64,000 bases of DNA, from the NCBI GenBank assembly GCA_023412215.1, contig JAEYNX010000003.1, positions 310,001 to 374,000 on the forward strand, in the 5' to 3' direction. This document shows, piece by piece, positions 7,043-15,565 of this stretch. The position numbers and the translations under genes were made by a program. Below the pieces are notes generated by a model. It made no database searches and was not told the DNA's origin. It saw only the letters and a program-made list of their open reading frames with translations. Source of the DNA: Bacillota bacterium (GTDB lineage: Bacteria; Bacillota; Clostridia; Oscillospirales; Ruminococcaceae). The first letter of the stretch is position 1. Each line of letters starts with the position of its first letter.

Positions 7043-9748
7043 GTGAGACGTGAAACACAACGGGCTGAAATGGGGTTAACTTCGCAGGAGGCCAGAAAGC
7101 AACTGATACGCCACGGGCCGAATATCTTAAAACAAACCAAAAAGGTAAAGCCCTTTGCTATATTTGCCGCGCAGTTTAAGGATGTTTTGGTGGGTATCCT
7201 GCTCATCGCGACGGTGCTTTCGGTTGTCATGGGCGAGATCAGCGAGGCCGTCACCATTCTGATTATCGTCTTCCTGAATGCCTTGCTCGGCTTTATTCAG
7301 GAGTTCAGAACCGAGAGAACGCTGGAGGCACTTAAAAAGATGGCTGCTCCCACGGCGAAGGTGCTGCGCGACGGCATGGAAACCAGCATCCCCTCCGATG
7401 AGGTGGTGCCCGAGGATCTGCTTTTGCTGGAAGCGGGAGACCGGGTGGCCGCGGATGCCATGCTGCAGGACAGCGTGGAGCTGTACGCGGATGAATCGAT
7501 CCTTACCGGCGAATCGCTAAGCGTTAAAAAGGACGTGCGTTCCACGGCCTTTATGGGCAGTATCATCACGCGCGGCAGAGGCCGGGCCAAGGTGACCGCC
7601 ACGGGTATGCAGACGGAGATGGGCCGGATCGCGGGCATGATCGACGAGATTGCCGAGGAGATGACCCCGCTGCAGAAGCGGCTGGAGCAGTTGGGCAAGT
7701 ATATCGGCATCGGATGCCTGCTCATCTGCGCGGTGGTTGCGGTCACGGGCATCCTGCGCGGTGAAAAGCCTTTTGCCATGCTGCTTACCGGCATCTCGCT
7801 GTCGGTGGCGGCGGTGCCCGAGGGCCTGCCCGCCATTGTCACCATCTCGCTCGCCCTCGCCGTTTCGCGCATGCTCAAGCGCAACGCGCTTATCCGCAAG
7901 CTCGCGGCGGTAGAGACGCTGGGCTGCGCGGGGGTCATCTGCTCGGATAAAACGGGCACGATCACTGAGAATAAGATGACCGTCACCACCCTCATCACCC
8001 CGGACACGACCTATGAGGTGACGGGCACAGGCTACGAAAAAAACGGCAGCATCCGAAGCCGAAAAAGCAGCTGGTCCAAGCAAGACGACGGGCTGACGGA
8101 GCTGCTTGAAGCGGCTGCGCTGTGCAACAATGCCCATCTCTATCACGGCGAGAAGACCGGCCTGCAGCGCCTCACCCTCGAGGGCAGCAGCTATTCCACC
8201 GCAGGCGAGCCCACCGAGATCGCACTGTTGATCGCGGCAAGCAAGGGCGGCGCCACCGAGCAGAGCCTTTCCCGCCAGTATGTGCGGGAGGCGGAGATTC
8301 CGTTTAACTCCGAGAGAAAGAGCATGTCGGTGCTGGTGCACCCGCAGGACGGCCGAAATAAGGTCATCATCAAGGGAGCCGCGGATGTCGTCATCAAGAA
8401 GTGCGCCTATATCCAAAAACGCGGCGCGGTGATACCCATTACGGAGGAAGACACCCGCTGGGTGACCGCGCAGACCGAGAACATGGCAAAAGGCGCGCTG
8501 CGGGTGCTGGGGTTTGCCTATAAATATAAACCGAACAGCGGGCTTACAGAGCAGGATGAGCACAGCTTTATCTTCGTGGGGCTGGCGGGTATGATCGACC
8601 CGCCGCGCAAGGAGGTATATGACGCCATCCGCATCTGCCGCCGCGCCGGTATACGCCCGGTGATGATTACGGGCGACCACGCGCTCACCGCCGAGGCGAT
8701 CGCCAGAGAGATCAAGCTGCTCACCTACGGTGACGGAGTGTTAACGGGCGCGCAGCTCGACCGCATGAGCGACGAGCAGCTTGAAAAGGTCGCCGCCACA
8801 ACAGCCGTTTACGCGCGCGTTACGCCGCAGCATAAGCTGCGCATCGTGCGCGCGCTCAAAAAATCAGGGAATATCGTCGCCATGACGGGCGACGGCGTAA
8901 ACGATGCCCCCGCCATCAAGGAGGCGGATATCGGCGCGGCGATGGGCATCAGCGGCACCGATGTCACCAAGGAGGCGGCCGCCGTCATCCTGCTCGACGA
9001 CAACTTTGCCACCCTCGTTGCGGCGGTGGAGGAGGGCAGGGTCATCTATCAGAACATCCGTAAGTTCATCCGTTACCTCATCTCCTGCAACATCGGCGAG
9101 GTGCTCACCATGTTCGTGGGGATGCTCATGGGCCTGCCGGTAATACTGCTGCCGATTCAGATACTGCTGGTTAACCTGGTCACCGACGGCCTGCCCGCCA
9201 TCGCGCTCGGGCTGGAGCCGCCGGAAAACGACGAGATGACGCGCAAGCCCCGCCCCAAAAACGAAAGCATCTTCTCCGGCGGGCTGCTCACCACCATCAT
9301 CTTTCGCGGATGTATCATCGGCCTCGCGACACTCGGCACCTTTGTTACGGTAATAAACCACTGGGGCAGCATCGACGCCGCGAGAAGCGCGGCACTCCTC
9401 ACCCTCATCTTCAGCCAGCTCATCCATGTATTCGAGTGCAAAAGCGAAAAAAAGAACCTGTTTCAAATCAACCTTTTCAGCAACATCCGGCTCGTGCTGG
9501 CGGTGCTGCTCTCGGCGGCTATCGCGGCCGCGGCGGTGTACTGGCCGCCGCTCAACGGCGTGTTCAATACCGTAGCGCTTGTACCCCTCCAGCTGCTGGC
9601 GGTGCTGGGCTACAGCTTCGCAGGGCCGGTTATCGCATGGGTGGTCTCCCTGTTTAAGCCAAAGCCCGCCGTGCTTGAGCAGGCGGAACCGGAGCAGGAT
9701 TCTCCCAAGCTGCTTCCGCCTTCCGGCGGGTATGAAACCATGATTTAA
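7043..9748 (+). CDS. Ca2+-type cation-transporting P-type ATPase
   Basis: Membrane pump of 901 residues in the P2 (SERCA/PMCA-like) group, most likely exporting Ca2+. Visible parts in order: N-terminal cation-ATPase domain; TGES actuator motif; VPEGLPA in the fourth membrane helix, as in Ca2+ pumps; phosphorylation site SDKTGTIT (Asp about 302); MTGDGVNDAPAIKEADIG hinge; and NLVTDGLPA in the sixth membrane helix, which provides Asn and Asp ligands. I choose GTG 7043 because GGGAGGG lies 6 bases upstream; the ATG at 6989 in the same frame has no ribosome-binding site. The gene is flanked by terminators and is probably monocistronic. The ion is inferred from motifs; Mn2+ cannot be excluded. Confidence 0.9.
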   Translation: MRRETQRAEMGLTSQEARKQLIRHGPNILKQTKKVKPFAIFAAQFKDVLVGILLIATVLSVVMGEISEAVTILIIVFLNALLGFIQEFRTERTLEALKKMAAPTAKVLRDGMETSIPSDEVVPEDLLLLEAGDRVAADAMLQDSVELYADESILTGESLSVKKDVRSTAFMGSIITRGRGRAKVTATGMQTEMGRIAGMIDEIAEEMTPLQKRLEQLGKYIGIGCLLICAVVAVTGILRGEKPFAMLLTGISLSVAAVPEGLPAIVTISLALAVSRMLKRNALIRKLAAVETLGCAGVICSDKTGTITENKMTVTTLITPDTTYEVTGTGYEKNGSIRSRKSSWSKQDDGLTELLEAAALCNNAHLYHGEKTGLQRLTLEGSSYSTAGEPTEIALLIAASKGGATEQSLSRQYVREAEIPFNSERKSMSVLVHPQDGRNKVIIKGAADVVIKKCAYIQKRGAVIPITEEDTRWVTAQTENMAKGALRVLGFAYKYKPNSGLTEQDEHSFIFVGLAGMIDPPRKEVYDAIRICRRAGIRPVMITGDHALTAEAIAREIKLLTYGDGVLTGAQLDRMSDEQLEKVAATTAVYARVTPQHKLRIVRALKKSGNIVAMTGDGVNDAPAIKEADIGAAMGISGTDVTKEAAAVILLDDNFATLVAAVEEGRVIYQNIRKFIRYLISCNIGEVLTMFVGMLMGLPVILLPIQILLVNLVTDGLPAIALGLEPPENDEMTRKPRPKNESIFSGGLLTTIIFRGCIIGLATLGTFVTVINHWGSIDAARSAALLTLIFSQLIHVFECKSEKKNLFQINLFSNIRLVLAVLLSAAIAAAAVYWPPLNGVFNTVALVPLQLLAVLGYSFAGPVIAWVVSLFKPKPAVLEQAEPEQDSPKLLPPSGGYETMI

Positions 9749-9771
9749 AATTTTAAATAAATATAAACGCA

Positions 9772-9817
9772 AACGCAGGCACCTTTTTTAGTAAAAGAAG
9801 GTCCTGCGTTTTTTGTT
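9772..9817 (+). terminator. Intrinsic terminator after the Ca2+-type ATPase
   Basis: Stem AACGCAGG(c)ACCTT with AAGGTCCTGCGTT, one bulged base, then TTTTTGTTTTTT. It lies between convergent genes. Confidence 0.8.
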
Positions 9818-9881
9818 TTTTCTGTTCATTTTCGGGCATGAAAACAAAAATGCATCACAAACTAAATCTGCGCTTTTAATA

Positions 9882-10220
9882 TTAAATCCGAATAATTTTA
9901 AGCGGTTTTTCGCGTTTTAAGCACTCGGAGATCACAAATTTTGTGCCGGGCGATCGCATATCCCAAAACGCTAGCACGAGGTCGCAGGCCTCTATAATCT
10001 CGATATTGCGCTGCAGCGGCGCCAGCCTGCCAAAGCGCTCGTAGTTTGGCTTTATACAGGTAAACGGCAGCGAAAGGGCAGCCGCTGCGCCTTCGGCCAA
10101 GCTGTCGATTCCCTGTGTGCCGCCGCTGACGATCTCGGTGCATTCGGGCGGGATATAACCGAGGATAAACTTCACATCCACCCCGTTTGCCGTGCGGGAA
10201 CCGATTACTGCGACCTTCAT
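9882..10220 (-). CDS. Small SLOG-domain nucleotide-binding protein
   Basis: Stand-alone SLOG (SMF/LOG-like) Rossmannoid protein of 112 residues. The N-terminal strand MKVAVIGSRT, the glycine-rich loop VSGGTQGIDSLAEGAA, the RNIEIIEACDLVLAFWD segment and GTKFVISECLKREKPL match the DUF2493/YspA-like SLOG branch. Such domains are thought to bind nucleotides or nucleotide-derived ligands and are found in DprA and in phage-defence contexts, but there is no defence gene nearby. I use ATG 10220 because GAGGG lies 7 bases upstream. The gene is convergent with the upstream ATPase. Its role is unknown. Confidence 0.75.
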   Translation of the reverse strand: MKVAVIGSRTANGVDVKFILGYIPPECTEIVSGGTQGIDSLAEGAAAALSLPFTCIKPNYERFGRLAPLQRNIEIIEACDLVLAFWDMRSPGTKFVISECLKREKPLKIIRI

Positions 10221-10560
10221 CTGCAAACCCTCATCTTAGCGTATGAATAAAAAATATTCAAATCTTTCAAAACAGTTTTCAGCGTTAAAAAAACCTCAAA
10301 TACTGCCAGCCTAAAAATATATGAAATGTCAAAGCGGCATGGCCTGCCGCTTGAATTTTTATAGGCTGTCAAATAATGCGTATACACAGGGAAGTTGCGA
10401 CAATAGGCTCTGTTTTTGCCTACAATAAATTTTTAGGGCACGGCAAAGATAGTTTATGCGGGTCAAATATCCTCTCTTAATCATCATTTTTAAGAAAGTT
10501 GGCCTCGCGAACCACAGGCTGTGCTTCATGGCACACACCGGAAAGGCATGGGGAAACAAA
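10221..10560. other. Intergenic region before spoIVB
   Basis: About 340 bp without a convincing gene. It holds a short dyad TGAATA-5-TATTCA (10234-10250) and a hairpin AAGCGGCA/TGCCGCTT (10332-10352) followed by GAATTTTTA. A sporulation promoter for spoIVB is expected here, but I could not identify one with confidence. Confidence 0.5.
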
Positions 10561-11805
10561 ATGAAAAGAGTAATCAAGATTACCAGCATCGTTTGCCTCG
10601 CCATGGCGCTTGCCGTTTTTTCGGCGGTAGCCGTTATGGCGCTTAAATTACCGGACAACTTCTTGGTAAAAACGGGCCAGCAGCTTTATGTTGATAATAA
10701 TATAAAAGCGGGTTTAATGCAAGACAAACAGTCGGGTAAGGCCGTAACGGCAGAAAAATCGTTGAGCAGCGGAAATAGTTATAAAACACAGCTAAAGATA
10801 TTCGGAATTATTCCGATAAAAGATGTAAACGTATCTATTGTCGAATCCAAGACGGTCATCCCCTGCGGCACCCCCTTCGGCATTAAGATGTTTACCGACG
10901 GCGTGGTGGTCGTGGGATTAACCGACGTCGACGACGGAATTTCACTCGTCAATCCCGCTAAAAATGCGGGTATCAAGCTGGGTGATATTCTTACGGCGGT
11001 AAACGGCAACAAGATCAGTGCCAACGAAGACCTTGCGCGGGAGGTCAGTGCGGCGGGCGGCGCTCCCATGACAATAACCGTGCGGCGCGGCAACAACGTT
11101 TTTGACGCCATTCTTACGCCCGTCAAGGCAAAGGGCGACGGAAAGTATAAAGCGGGCATCTGGGTGCGCGACAGCTCGGCAGGCATCGGTACCGTGACGT
11201 TTTACGATGCGGCCTCCAGGCTGTTTGGCGGCCTTGGCCACCCGGTGTGTGACATTGATACCGGCGAGATGCTTCCGCTCATGAGCGGCGAGGTGGTGGA
11301 TGTCACCATTACCTCGGTCAACAAGGGAATGCCGGGGCTTCCGGGCGAGCTGCGCGGCAGTTTTAACAGCAGCGGAGCGGCAGGATATCTTATCACCAAC
11401 AGTGAAACCGGCTTGTACGGCATGTTAAACGAAAGCCCCAGTACCCATACCGCGATGCCCGTAGCACTCAAGCAGCAGGTTACCGAAGGTAAGGCGACCA
11501 TCTTAAGCACCATCGAGGGAAGTGAGCCGACCGAATACGACATTGTTATTGAAAAAGTGAACATGAACGACAGCAACCCCACCAAGAACCTTATCATCCG
11601 CATCACCGATAAGCGTTTGCTGGATGCCACGGGCGGTATCGTGCAGGGGATGAGCGGCAGCCCTATCCTGCAAAACGGGATGCTCGCGGGCGCGGTTACG
11701 CATGTGTTTGTCAACGACCCCACGCGCGGTTACGGTATATTCGCCGAGAACATGCTGCTTTCCGCCGACAGCATCGGCAAAGCGGTAAAGGCAAAGGCAT
11801 CTTAG
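10561..11805 (+). CDS. spoIVB: SpoIVB serine peptidase
   Basis: Secreted S55-family signalling protease made in the forespore that activates processing of pro-sigma-K in the mother cell. The protein has 414 residues. An N-terminal membrane anchor (VCLAMALAVFSAVAVMAL) is followed by a PDZ domain (NPAKNAGIKLGDILTAVNG) and the peptidase domain, with IGTVTFYD, FGGLGHPVCDIDTG (catalytic His) and GIVQGMSGSPILQNG (catalytic Ser). I start at ATG 10561, which places the hydrophobic anchor right after a basic N-terminus; the open frame extends upstream to 10456 without a plausible start. spoIVB next to spo0A is a conserved order in endospore formers. Confidence 0.95.
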   Translation: MKRVIKITSIVCLAMALAVFSAVAVMALKLPDNFLVKTGQQLYVDNNIKAGLMQDKQSGKAVTAEKSLSSGNSYKTQLKIFGIIPIKDVNVSIVESKTVIPCGTPFGIKMFTDGVVVVGLTDVDDGISLVNPAKNAGIKLGDILTAVNGNKISANEDLAREVSAAGGAPMTITVRRGNNVFDAILTPVKAKGDGKYKAGIWVRDSSAGIGTVTFYDAASRLFGGLGHPVCDIDTGEMLPLMSGEVVDVTITSVNKGMPGLPGELRGSFNSSGAAGYLITNSETGLYGMLNESPSTHTAMPVALKQQVTEGKATILSTIEGSEPTEYDIVIEKVNMNDSNPTKNLIIRITDKRLLDATGGIVQGMSGSPILQNGMLAGAVTHVFVNDPTRGYGIFAENMLLSADSIGKAVKAKAS

Positions 11806-12109
11806 GCATAAGGACAATACGAATCGTATAAATTCACCATTTTATCTGCCAACAATCGCAGTTAAAGTTACCAAATAAACGAAAAAATAAAATATTAATA
11901 TTGATTATTTCTACAAACAGCTATATAATAACATATATTGGTTGTTATATAACTGTTATCCGTGAACCTTTAATATATTATCTTTCGTTTAAGGTAAAAC
12001 CGTTTCATGCTTTGTAAAAATAGTAGTAATAATTTGGAATTTCCACTTGCTTTAATTTACAAATTATGGTAATATTGGATTAATCCAAAGGACATAAGGA
12101 GGAAAGTAT
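11806..12109. other. AT-rich intergenic region upstream of spo0A
   Basis: About 300 bp of very AT-rich DNA between spoIVB and spo0A. No terminator hairpin is obvious after spoIVB. The supportable signals are the spo0A promoter and dyad at 12047-12088, described separately. I did not find a clear sigma-H promoter or an exact TGTCGAA Spo0A box here. Confidence 0.5.
12047..12088 (+). promoter_or_regulatory. Putative spo0A promoter with a dyad at the start site
   Basis: TTGCTT (12047-12052), a 17-bp spacer and TAATAT (12070-12075) resemble a sigma-A promoter. A perfect 14-bp palindrome TTGGATTAATCCAA (12075-12088) covers the expected transcription start. AAGGAGG follows about 20 bases later, before ATG 12110. 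Confidence 0.55.
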
Positions 12110-12898
12110 ATGGAAAGTTCGTTAAAGGTTCTTATTGCAGATGACTCGAAAGAATTTGGCGGATTATGCACGGAGGTATTGAAGGCGCGCGGTCTTATGC
12201 CCATTACCACACCCAAAAACGGCAGCAAATTGGTGGAGAAGATTGAGGAGCTAAACCCCGATGTGGTTTTGGCCGATGTATTTTTGCCGCATATTGATGC
12301 CATTGGGGTTATGAAGACCGTGCTCGGCAATAAAAACATCATCAAAAAGCCCATGTTCATGATTATGTCGGGTTATGACAACCCCATGCTTGAGCGTGAG
12401 GTGCTGACATCCGGTGCCGCTTTTTATTTCTTAAAGCCGTTTGACCTTGAGATCTTGGCCGACCGTATCATGAATATGGCCGGTGCCGAGACGACCGTGA
12501 AGAGCACGCTGGGTGATACCCGTGCGGTTCGCCAGCAGCCGATGGACTTGGAGCTGATGGTTACCGACATCATCCTGCAGATCGGTGTGCCCGCGCATAT
12601 CAAGGGCTATCACTACCTGCGCGAAGCGATTATGCTGAGCGTAAAGGACAGCGAGATGATCAACTCGGTGACGAAGCTCTTGTATCCGACGGTCGCGAAG
12701 CGTTTTGACACCACCTCGTCGCGCGTGGAGCGAGCCATCCGTCACGCAATTGAGGTAGCATGGGACAGAGGCGACATCGACACCCTAAACTCCTACTTTG
12801 GATACACCATTAACGGCGTGCGCGGCAAGCCCACCAATTCTGAGTTTATTGCCATGATTTCGGATAAACTGCGCCTGAGAATGCGCAATGCGATATAA
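12110..12898 (+). CDS. spo0A: Sporulation master regulator Spo0A
   Basis: Response regulator that initiates sporulation, 262 residues. The receiver domain (about 1-125) shows the acidic pair D11/D12, the phospho-acceptor D56 in LADVFLP, the Ser of MSGYD and the Lys of LKPFD. The C-terminal DNA-binding domain (about 150-262) carries the family signature: [45 protein letters not shown] and [18 protein letters not shown]. The start ATG 12110 has AAGGAGG at a good spacing. It follows spoIVB and is closed by its own terminator. Confidence 0.98.
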   Translation: MESSLKVLIADDSKEFGGLCTEVLKARGLMPITTPKNGSKLVEKIEELNPDVVLADVFLPHIDAIGVMKTVLGNKNIIKKPMFMIMSGYDNPMLEREVLTSGAAFYFLKPFDLEILADRIMNMAGAETTVKSTLGDTRAVRQQPMDLELMVTDIILQIGVPAHIKGYHYLREAIMLSVKDSEMINSVTKLLYPTVAKRFDTTSSRVERAIRHAIEVAWDRGDIDTLNSYFGYTINGVRGKPTNSEFIAMISDKLRLRMRNAI

Positions 12899-12919
12899 TC
12901 CGTTTTTTCTATAAAAAAT

Positions 12920-12979
12920 ACTTCCCTGCATGATGCTGTTGGGTGATTTACCTCAACAGGTAGTGCGGGGAAGTTTTTT
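12920..12979 (+). terminator. Terminator after spo0A
   Basis: Two-stage hairpin: outer stem ACTTCCCTGCA/TGCGGGGAAGT, inner stem CTGTTG/CAACAG, then TTTTTT. Confidence 0.8.
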
Positions 12980-12984
12980 AACGC

Positions 12985-13015
12985 AAAAAGGGGTGCCGTT
13001 TGGCACCCCTTTTTG
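12985..13015 (-). terminator. Hairpin downstream of the Cys/Gly-rich small gene
   Basis: AAAAAGGGGTGCC-GTTT-GGCACCCCTTTTT is symmetric and has a T-run on both strands. It lies just downstream of the leftward small gene at 13058-13198 and could end transcripts from either side. Confidence 0.75.
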
Positions 13016-13057
13016 CAGAGGAATATGCCGGATGTAATTTGCCTCGCAGCTGGTTAA

Positions 13058-13198
13058 CTAGCAGCCGCAGCCGTTGCCACAGCCGTTCCCGCAACCGCAA
13101 CCGCCGCCAAAGCCGTCGCCACAGCAGCAGAACAGAAGTACAAGAATAATAATCCACCAGCAGCTATTGTTTCCAAAACCACAACCAGAACCACACAT
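13058..13198 (-). CDS. Tiny Cys/Gly-rich membrane protein
   Basis: Open frame of 46 residues: an N-terminal Gly/Cys/Asn stretch, a hydrophobic helix (CWWIIILVLLFCCC), then a run of GGGCGCGNGCGNGCGC type. It has 11 Cys and 16 Gly. The start ATG is preceded by AAGGAGG at a spacing of about 9 and a terminator hairpin follows the stop, so it looks like a real monocistronic gene. Short proteins with a hydrophobic centre and Gly/Cys-rich tail occur in spore-forming Firmicutes (YjcZ-like proteins, or the so-called high-cysteine chorion-like proteins). A spore-coat or membrane role is inference only. The location beside spo0A is suggestive. Confidence 0.75.
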   Translation of the reverse strand: MCGSGCGFGNNSCWWIIILVLLFCCCGDGFGGGCGCGNGCGNGCGC

Positions 13199-13401
13199 AG
13201 TGTAAAGCCTCCTTAAATTTACTTTCAACACATATTATGTATTGCGGCTATTTGTGGTTACAGAAAAATATAAATGTTAAGGATATTGATAATTCACTAT
13301 TGAAGCATATACCCCGATAATCGTTAAAAACCGAAGATTTAAAGAGTAAACAGGCAAAATAGCGCAATAATTTATATCAAAGTGGATGAAAAAACTGCTC
13401 A

Positions 13402-13472
13402 TTGACTTTCATTGACTTTGACTTTTATTGACTTTTATATAAAATAGTAATTAAAGGTCAAACAAAGTCAAA
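13402..13472 (+). promoter_or_regulatory. ctsR promoter with CtsR operators
   Basis: GGTCAAA-CAA-AGTCAAA at 13456-13472 is an exact match to the CtsR tandem heptad operator. Just upstream, on the complementary strand, overlapping AGTCAA heptads (13402-13436) form two further partial operators. A promoter TTGACT (13418-13423), 16 bp, TAAAAT (13440-13445) lies between them, so bound CtsR would block the polymerase. This predicts autorepression of the ctsR-mcsA-mcsB-clpC operon, released by heat or protein stress. Confidence 0.88.
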
Positions 13473-13484
13473 GCATATTCGCTC

Positions 13485-13952
13485 ATGAAAGAGGTGAGAC
13501 CCATCAATCTTTCCGATATTATTTCGCAGTCTATTCTGAATCTTTTAGAGCAATACGACGGTACGGCTGAGATACAGCGCAACGAGCTCGCCAGTAAGAT
13601 AGGCTGTGTGCCCAGCCAGATTAGCTATGTCATTACCTCGCGTTTTACCCCCGAAAAGGGATATCTGGTGGAAAGCAGGCGCGGCGGCGGAGGGTATATC
13701 CGCATCTCAAAGATTACGCTAAACCCGCGGGATTTGGTCGTGCACCTCATTAACGCCATCGGCGCGCGGCTGGACGAAGGCTCCTGCAGGGCGATACTGC
13801 AAAACCTGATTAACGACAAGATACTGGCGGAGGAAACGGCCCGAATGATGTGGAGCGCCCTCAACACCTCCGCTTTACGGGAGGTTCCGCAGGAGCTGCG
13901 GGATAACGTTAGGGCATCCATCTTTAAAAACATGCTGCTCACCATCATATAA
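13485..13952 (+). CDS. ctsR: Heat-shock repressor CtsR
   Basis: Repressor of class III heat-shock genes. Its winged-helix N-terminal half contains LSDIISQSILNLLEQ, IGCVPSQISYVITSRFTPEKGYLVESRRGGGGYIRI, including the Arg-Gly-rich wing that reads CtsR boxes. The C-terminal half is the dimerisation domain recognised by McsB. The length of about 155 residues is normal. The exact start is uncertain: ATG 13485 has no upstream ribosome-binding site, while AAAGAGGTGAG (13488-13498) is ideally placed for ATC 13503, right before the conserved N-L-S-D-I-I. First gene of the operon, controlled by the adjacent CtsR boxes. Confidence 0.95.
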   Translation: MKEVRPINLSDIISQSILNLLEQYDGTAEIQRNELASKIGCVPSQISYVITSRFTPEKGYLVESRRGGGGYIRISKITLNPRDLVVHLINAIGARLDEGSCRAILQNLINDKILAEETARMMWSALNTSALREVPQELRDNVRASIFKNMLLTII

Positions 13953-13998
13953 TACCGAAATTTCTTCAAACGGAATTGAATAAAGGGAGGCAAGTAAA

Positions 13999-14514
13999 AT
14001 GCTTTGTGAAATCTGTAAAAAAAACCACGCCACCACACACCTGCGTCAGGTGATAAACGGCGAGGCCAGGGAATACATCCTGTGCGGGGAGTGTGCCGCG
14101 AAGTTGGGCTTTACCGCCATGATGAACCCGTTCTCCATGAGCATCGGCGATATGCTTGGCTCCATGCTGGCGCAGGTAAGCCCCGAAAAGGCGGAGCTGC
14201 CTGTTGAACAGCGCTGTAAAGGCTGCGGGGCCACCTTCGCCGATATCCGCAACAGCGGTATGGCGGGCTGTGCGGAATGCTACACCACATTCTATGAAGA
14301 CTTTGTACCCTCGCTGCAGCGCATTCACGGGCAAACCGAACACGCCGGCAAGGTTCCCAGCTCCGCGGGGCCGAAATATAAGCTTAGAAATGAGATAAAG
14401 TCGCTGCAGAAGGAGCTTAAGGACGCGGTAAATTCCCAGGATTACGAGCGCGCCGCGGTGCTGCGCGACAAGATCAAGGAGCTTGAAGCAACGGAGGATA
14501 AAGCCGATGAATAA
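13999..14514 (+). CDS. mcsA: McsA, activator of the arginine kinase McsB
   Basis: Zinc-binding partner of McsB, 171 residues. CxxC pairs are seen at MLCEICKK, ILCGECAAK, CKGCGATF and AGCAECYTTF, as in McsA treble-clef zinc fingers. The C-terminus carries a UVR coiled-coil motif (LQKELKDAVNSQDYERAAVLRDKIKEL). GGGAGG precedes ATG 13999. The gene overlaps mcsB by 8 bp (ATGAATAA), which suggests translational coupling. It is part of the ctsR operon. Confidence 0.95.
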   Translation: MLCEICKKNHATTHLRQVINGEAREYILCGECAAKLGFTAMMNPFSMSIGDMLGSMLAQVSPEKAELPVEQRCKGCGATFADIRNSGMAGCAECYTTFYEDFVPSLQRIHGQTEHAGKVPSSAGPKYKLRNEIKSLQKELKDAVNSQDYERAAVLRDKIKELEATEDKADE

Positions 14515-15538
14515 GTGGTATCTTGAGCAAAACCAAGATGATGATATAGCGGTGAGCACCCGTATCCGCCTGGCCCGGAACCTGCGCGCCTACCCGTTTG
14601 AAAACCGCATGACACTCGAGCAGAAGAATAAGCTGTGGGGCGATATCAAAACCCTGTTTCAAAACGCGAACCTAAAACAGAACGCCGAGCTGGGGTTTAT
14701 CGACCTTGAAAAGCTCACCTCCGAACAGCTTGTTTCGCTGGTGGAAAAGCACCTTATAAGCCCGAATTTCTCCCAGAACCCCAAGGGCGCGGGGCTGGTT
14801 CTTTCCGCTGACGAGAGCATTTCAGTGATGATCAACGAGGAGGATCACATCCGCATTCAAACCTTAAGCTCCGGCTTAAACCTTCGCCAGACGCTGCAGG
14901 CCGCAAACCGAATCGATGATATCCTCGACACCTCGCTGCTCTACGCGTTTGATGAAAAGCTCGGCTACCTCACCCAATGCCCCACCAACCTCGGCACAGG
15001 GCTGCGCGCCTCGGTGATGCTGCACCTGCCCGCGCTGGAGGCAAACGGTGTTATCGGCCGCATTTCGCAGATGGTTTCAAAGCTCGGGCTCACCATACGC
15101 GGTACCTACGGCGAGGGAACGCGCGTAAACGGCGCCTTCTACCAGCTCTCCAACCAGGTTACGCTCGGCATCTCGGAGGAGGGCGCCATCGATAACCTGC
15201 GCGCCATTGCCTCGCAGATCATCGCGCAGGAACGCTCGTCCCGCAGCACCGACCAGAGTGACTATCTTGAAGATAAGGTGTGGCGTGCATACGGCGTGCT
15301 CAGTTCGGCAAGACTTCTTACCAACGAGGAGTTTATCGAGCTGGTTTCCATCCTGCGCATGGGCGTTTCACAGGGAATCCTCAAGGGCATCAGCTACGGG
15401 CAGATTAACGCGCTGATCAACGCCACCGGCCCCGCCACCATCATGGCGCAGGAGGGCAAGGCACTGGAAGCGAACGAGCGCGACAAGCTGCGCGCCGCCA
15501 TTGTGCGGGAGCGCCTATACAGCTTAACCGATACTTAA
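14507..15538 (+). CDS. mcsB: Protein arginine kinase McsB
   Basis: Phosphorylates arginine residues of damaged proteins and of CtsR, marking them for ClpCP. The protein has 343 residues with the guanido-kinase catalytic fold: STRIRLARNL near the N-terminus, a glutamate-containing QCPTNLGTGLRASVMLHLPAL block and GEGTRVNGAFYQLSNQVTLG. The C-terminal RDKLRA matches the RDxxRA phosphoarginine-binding signature of active McsB. I use ATG 14507 because GGAGG lies 8 bases upstream; the open frame begins further up at 14483 inside mcsA. Third gene of the ctsR operon. Confidence 0.96.
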   Translation: MNKWYLEQNQDDDIAVSTRIRLARNLRAYPFENRMTLEQKNKLWGDIKTLFQNANLKQNAELGFIDLEKLTSEQLVSLVEKHLISPNFSQNPKGAGLVLSADESISVMINEEDHIRIQTLSSGLNLRQTLQAANRIDDILDTSLLYAFDEKLGYLTQCPTNLGTGLRASVMLHLPALEANGVIGRISQMVSKLGLTIRGTYGEGTRVNGAFYQLSNQVTLGISEEGAIDNLRAIASQIIAQERSSRSTDQSDYLEDKVWRAYGVLSSARLLTNEEFIELVSILRMGVSQGILKGISYGQINALINATGPATIMAQEGKALEANERDKLRAAIVRERLYSLTDT

Positions 15539-15565
15539 TATAAGGGATGGCAGCATCCCAAGGGC

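Noticed and set aside
7517..9772. Two long minus-strand frames opposite the Ca2+-type ATPase
   Set aside because: These are shadows of a GC-rich P-ATPase gene with intact motifs; no ribosome-binding sites.
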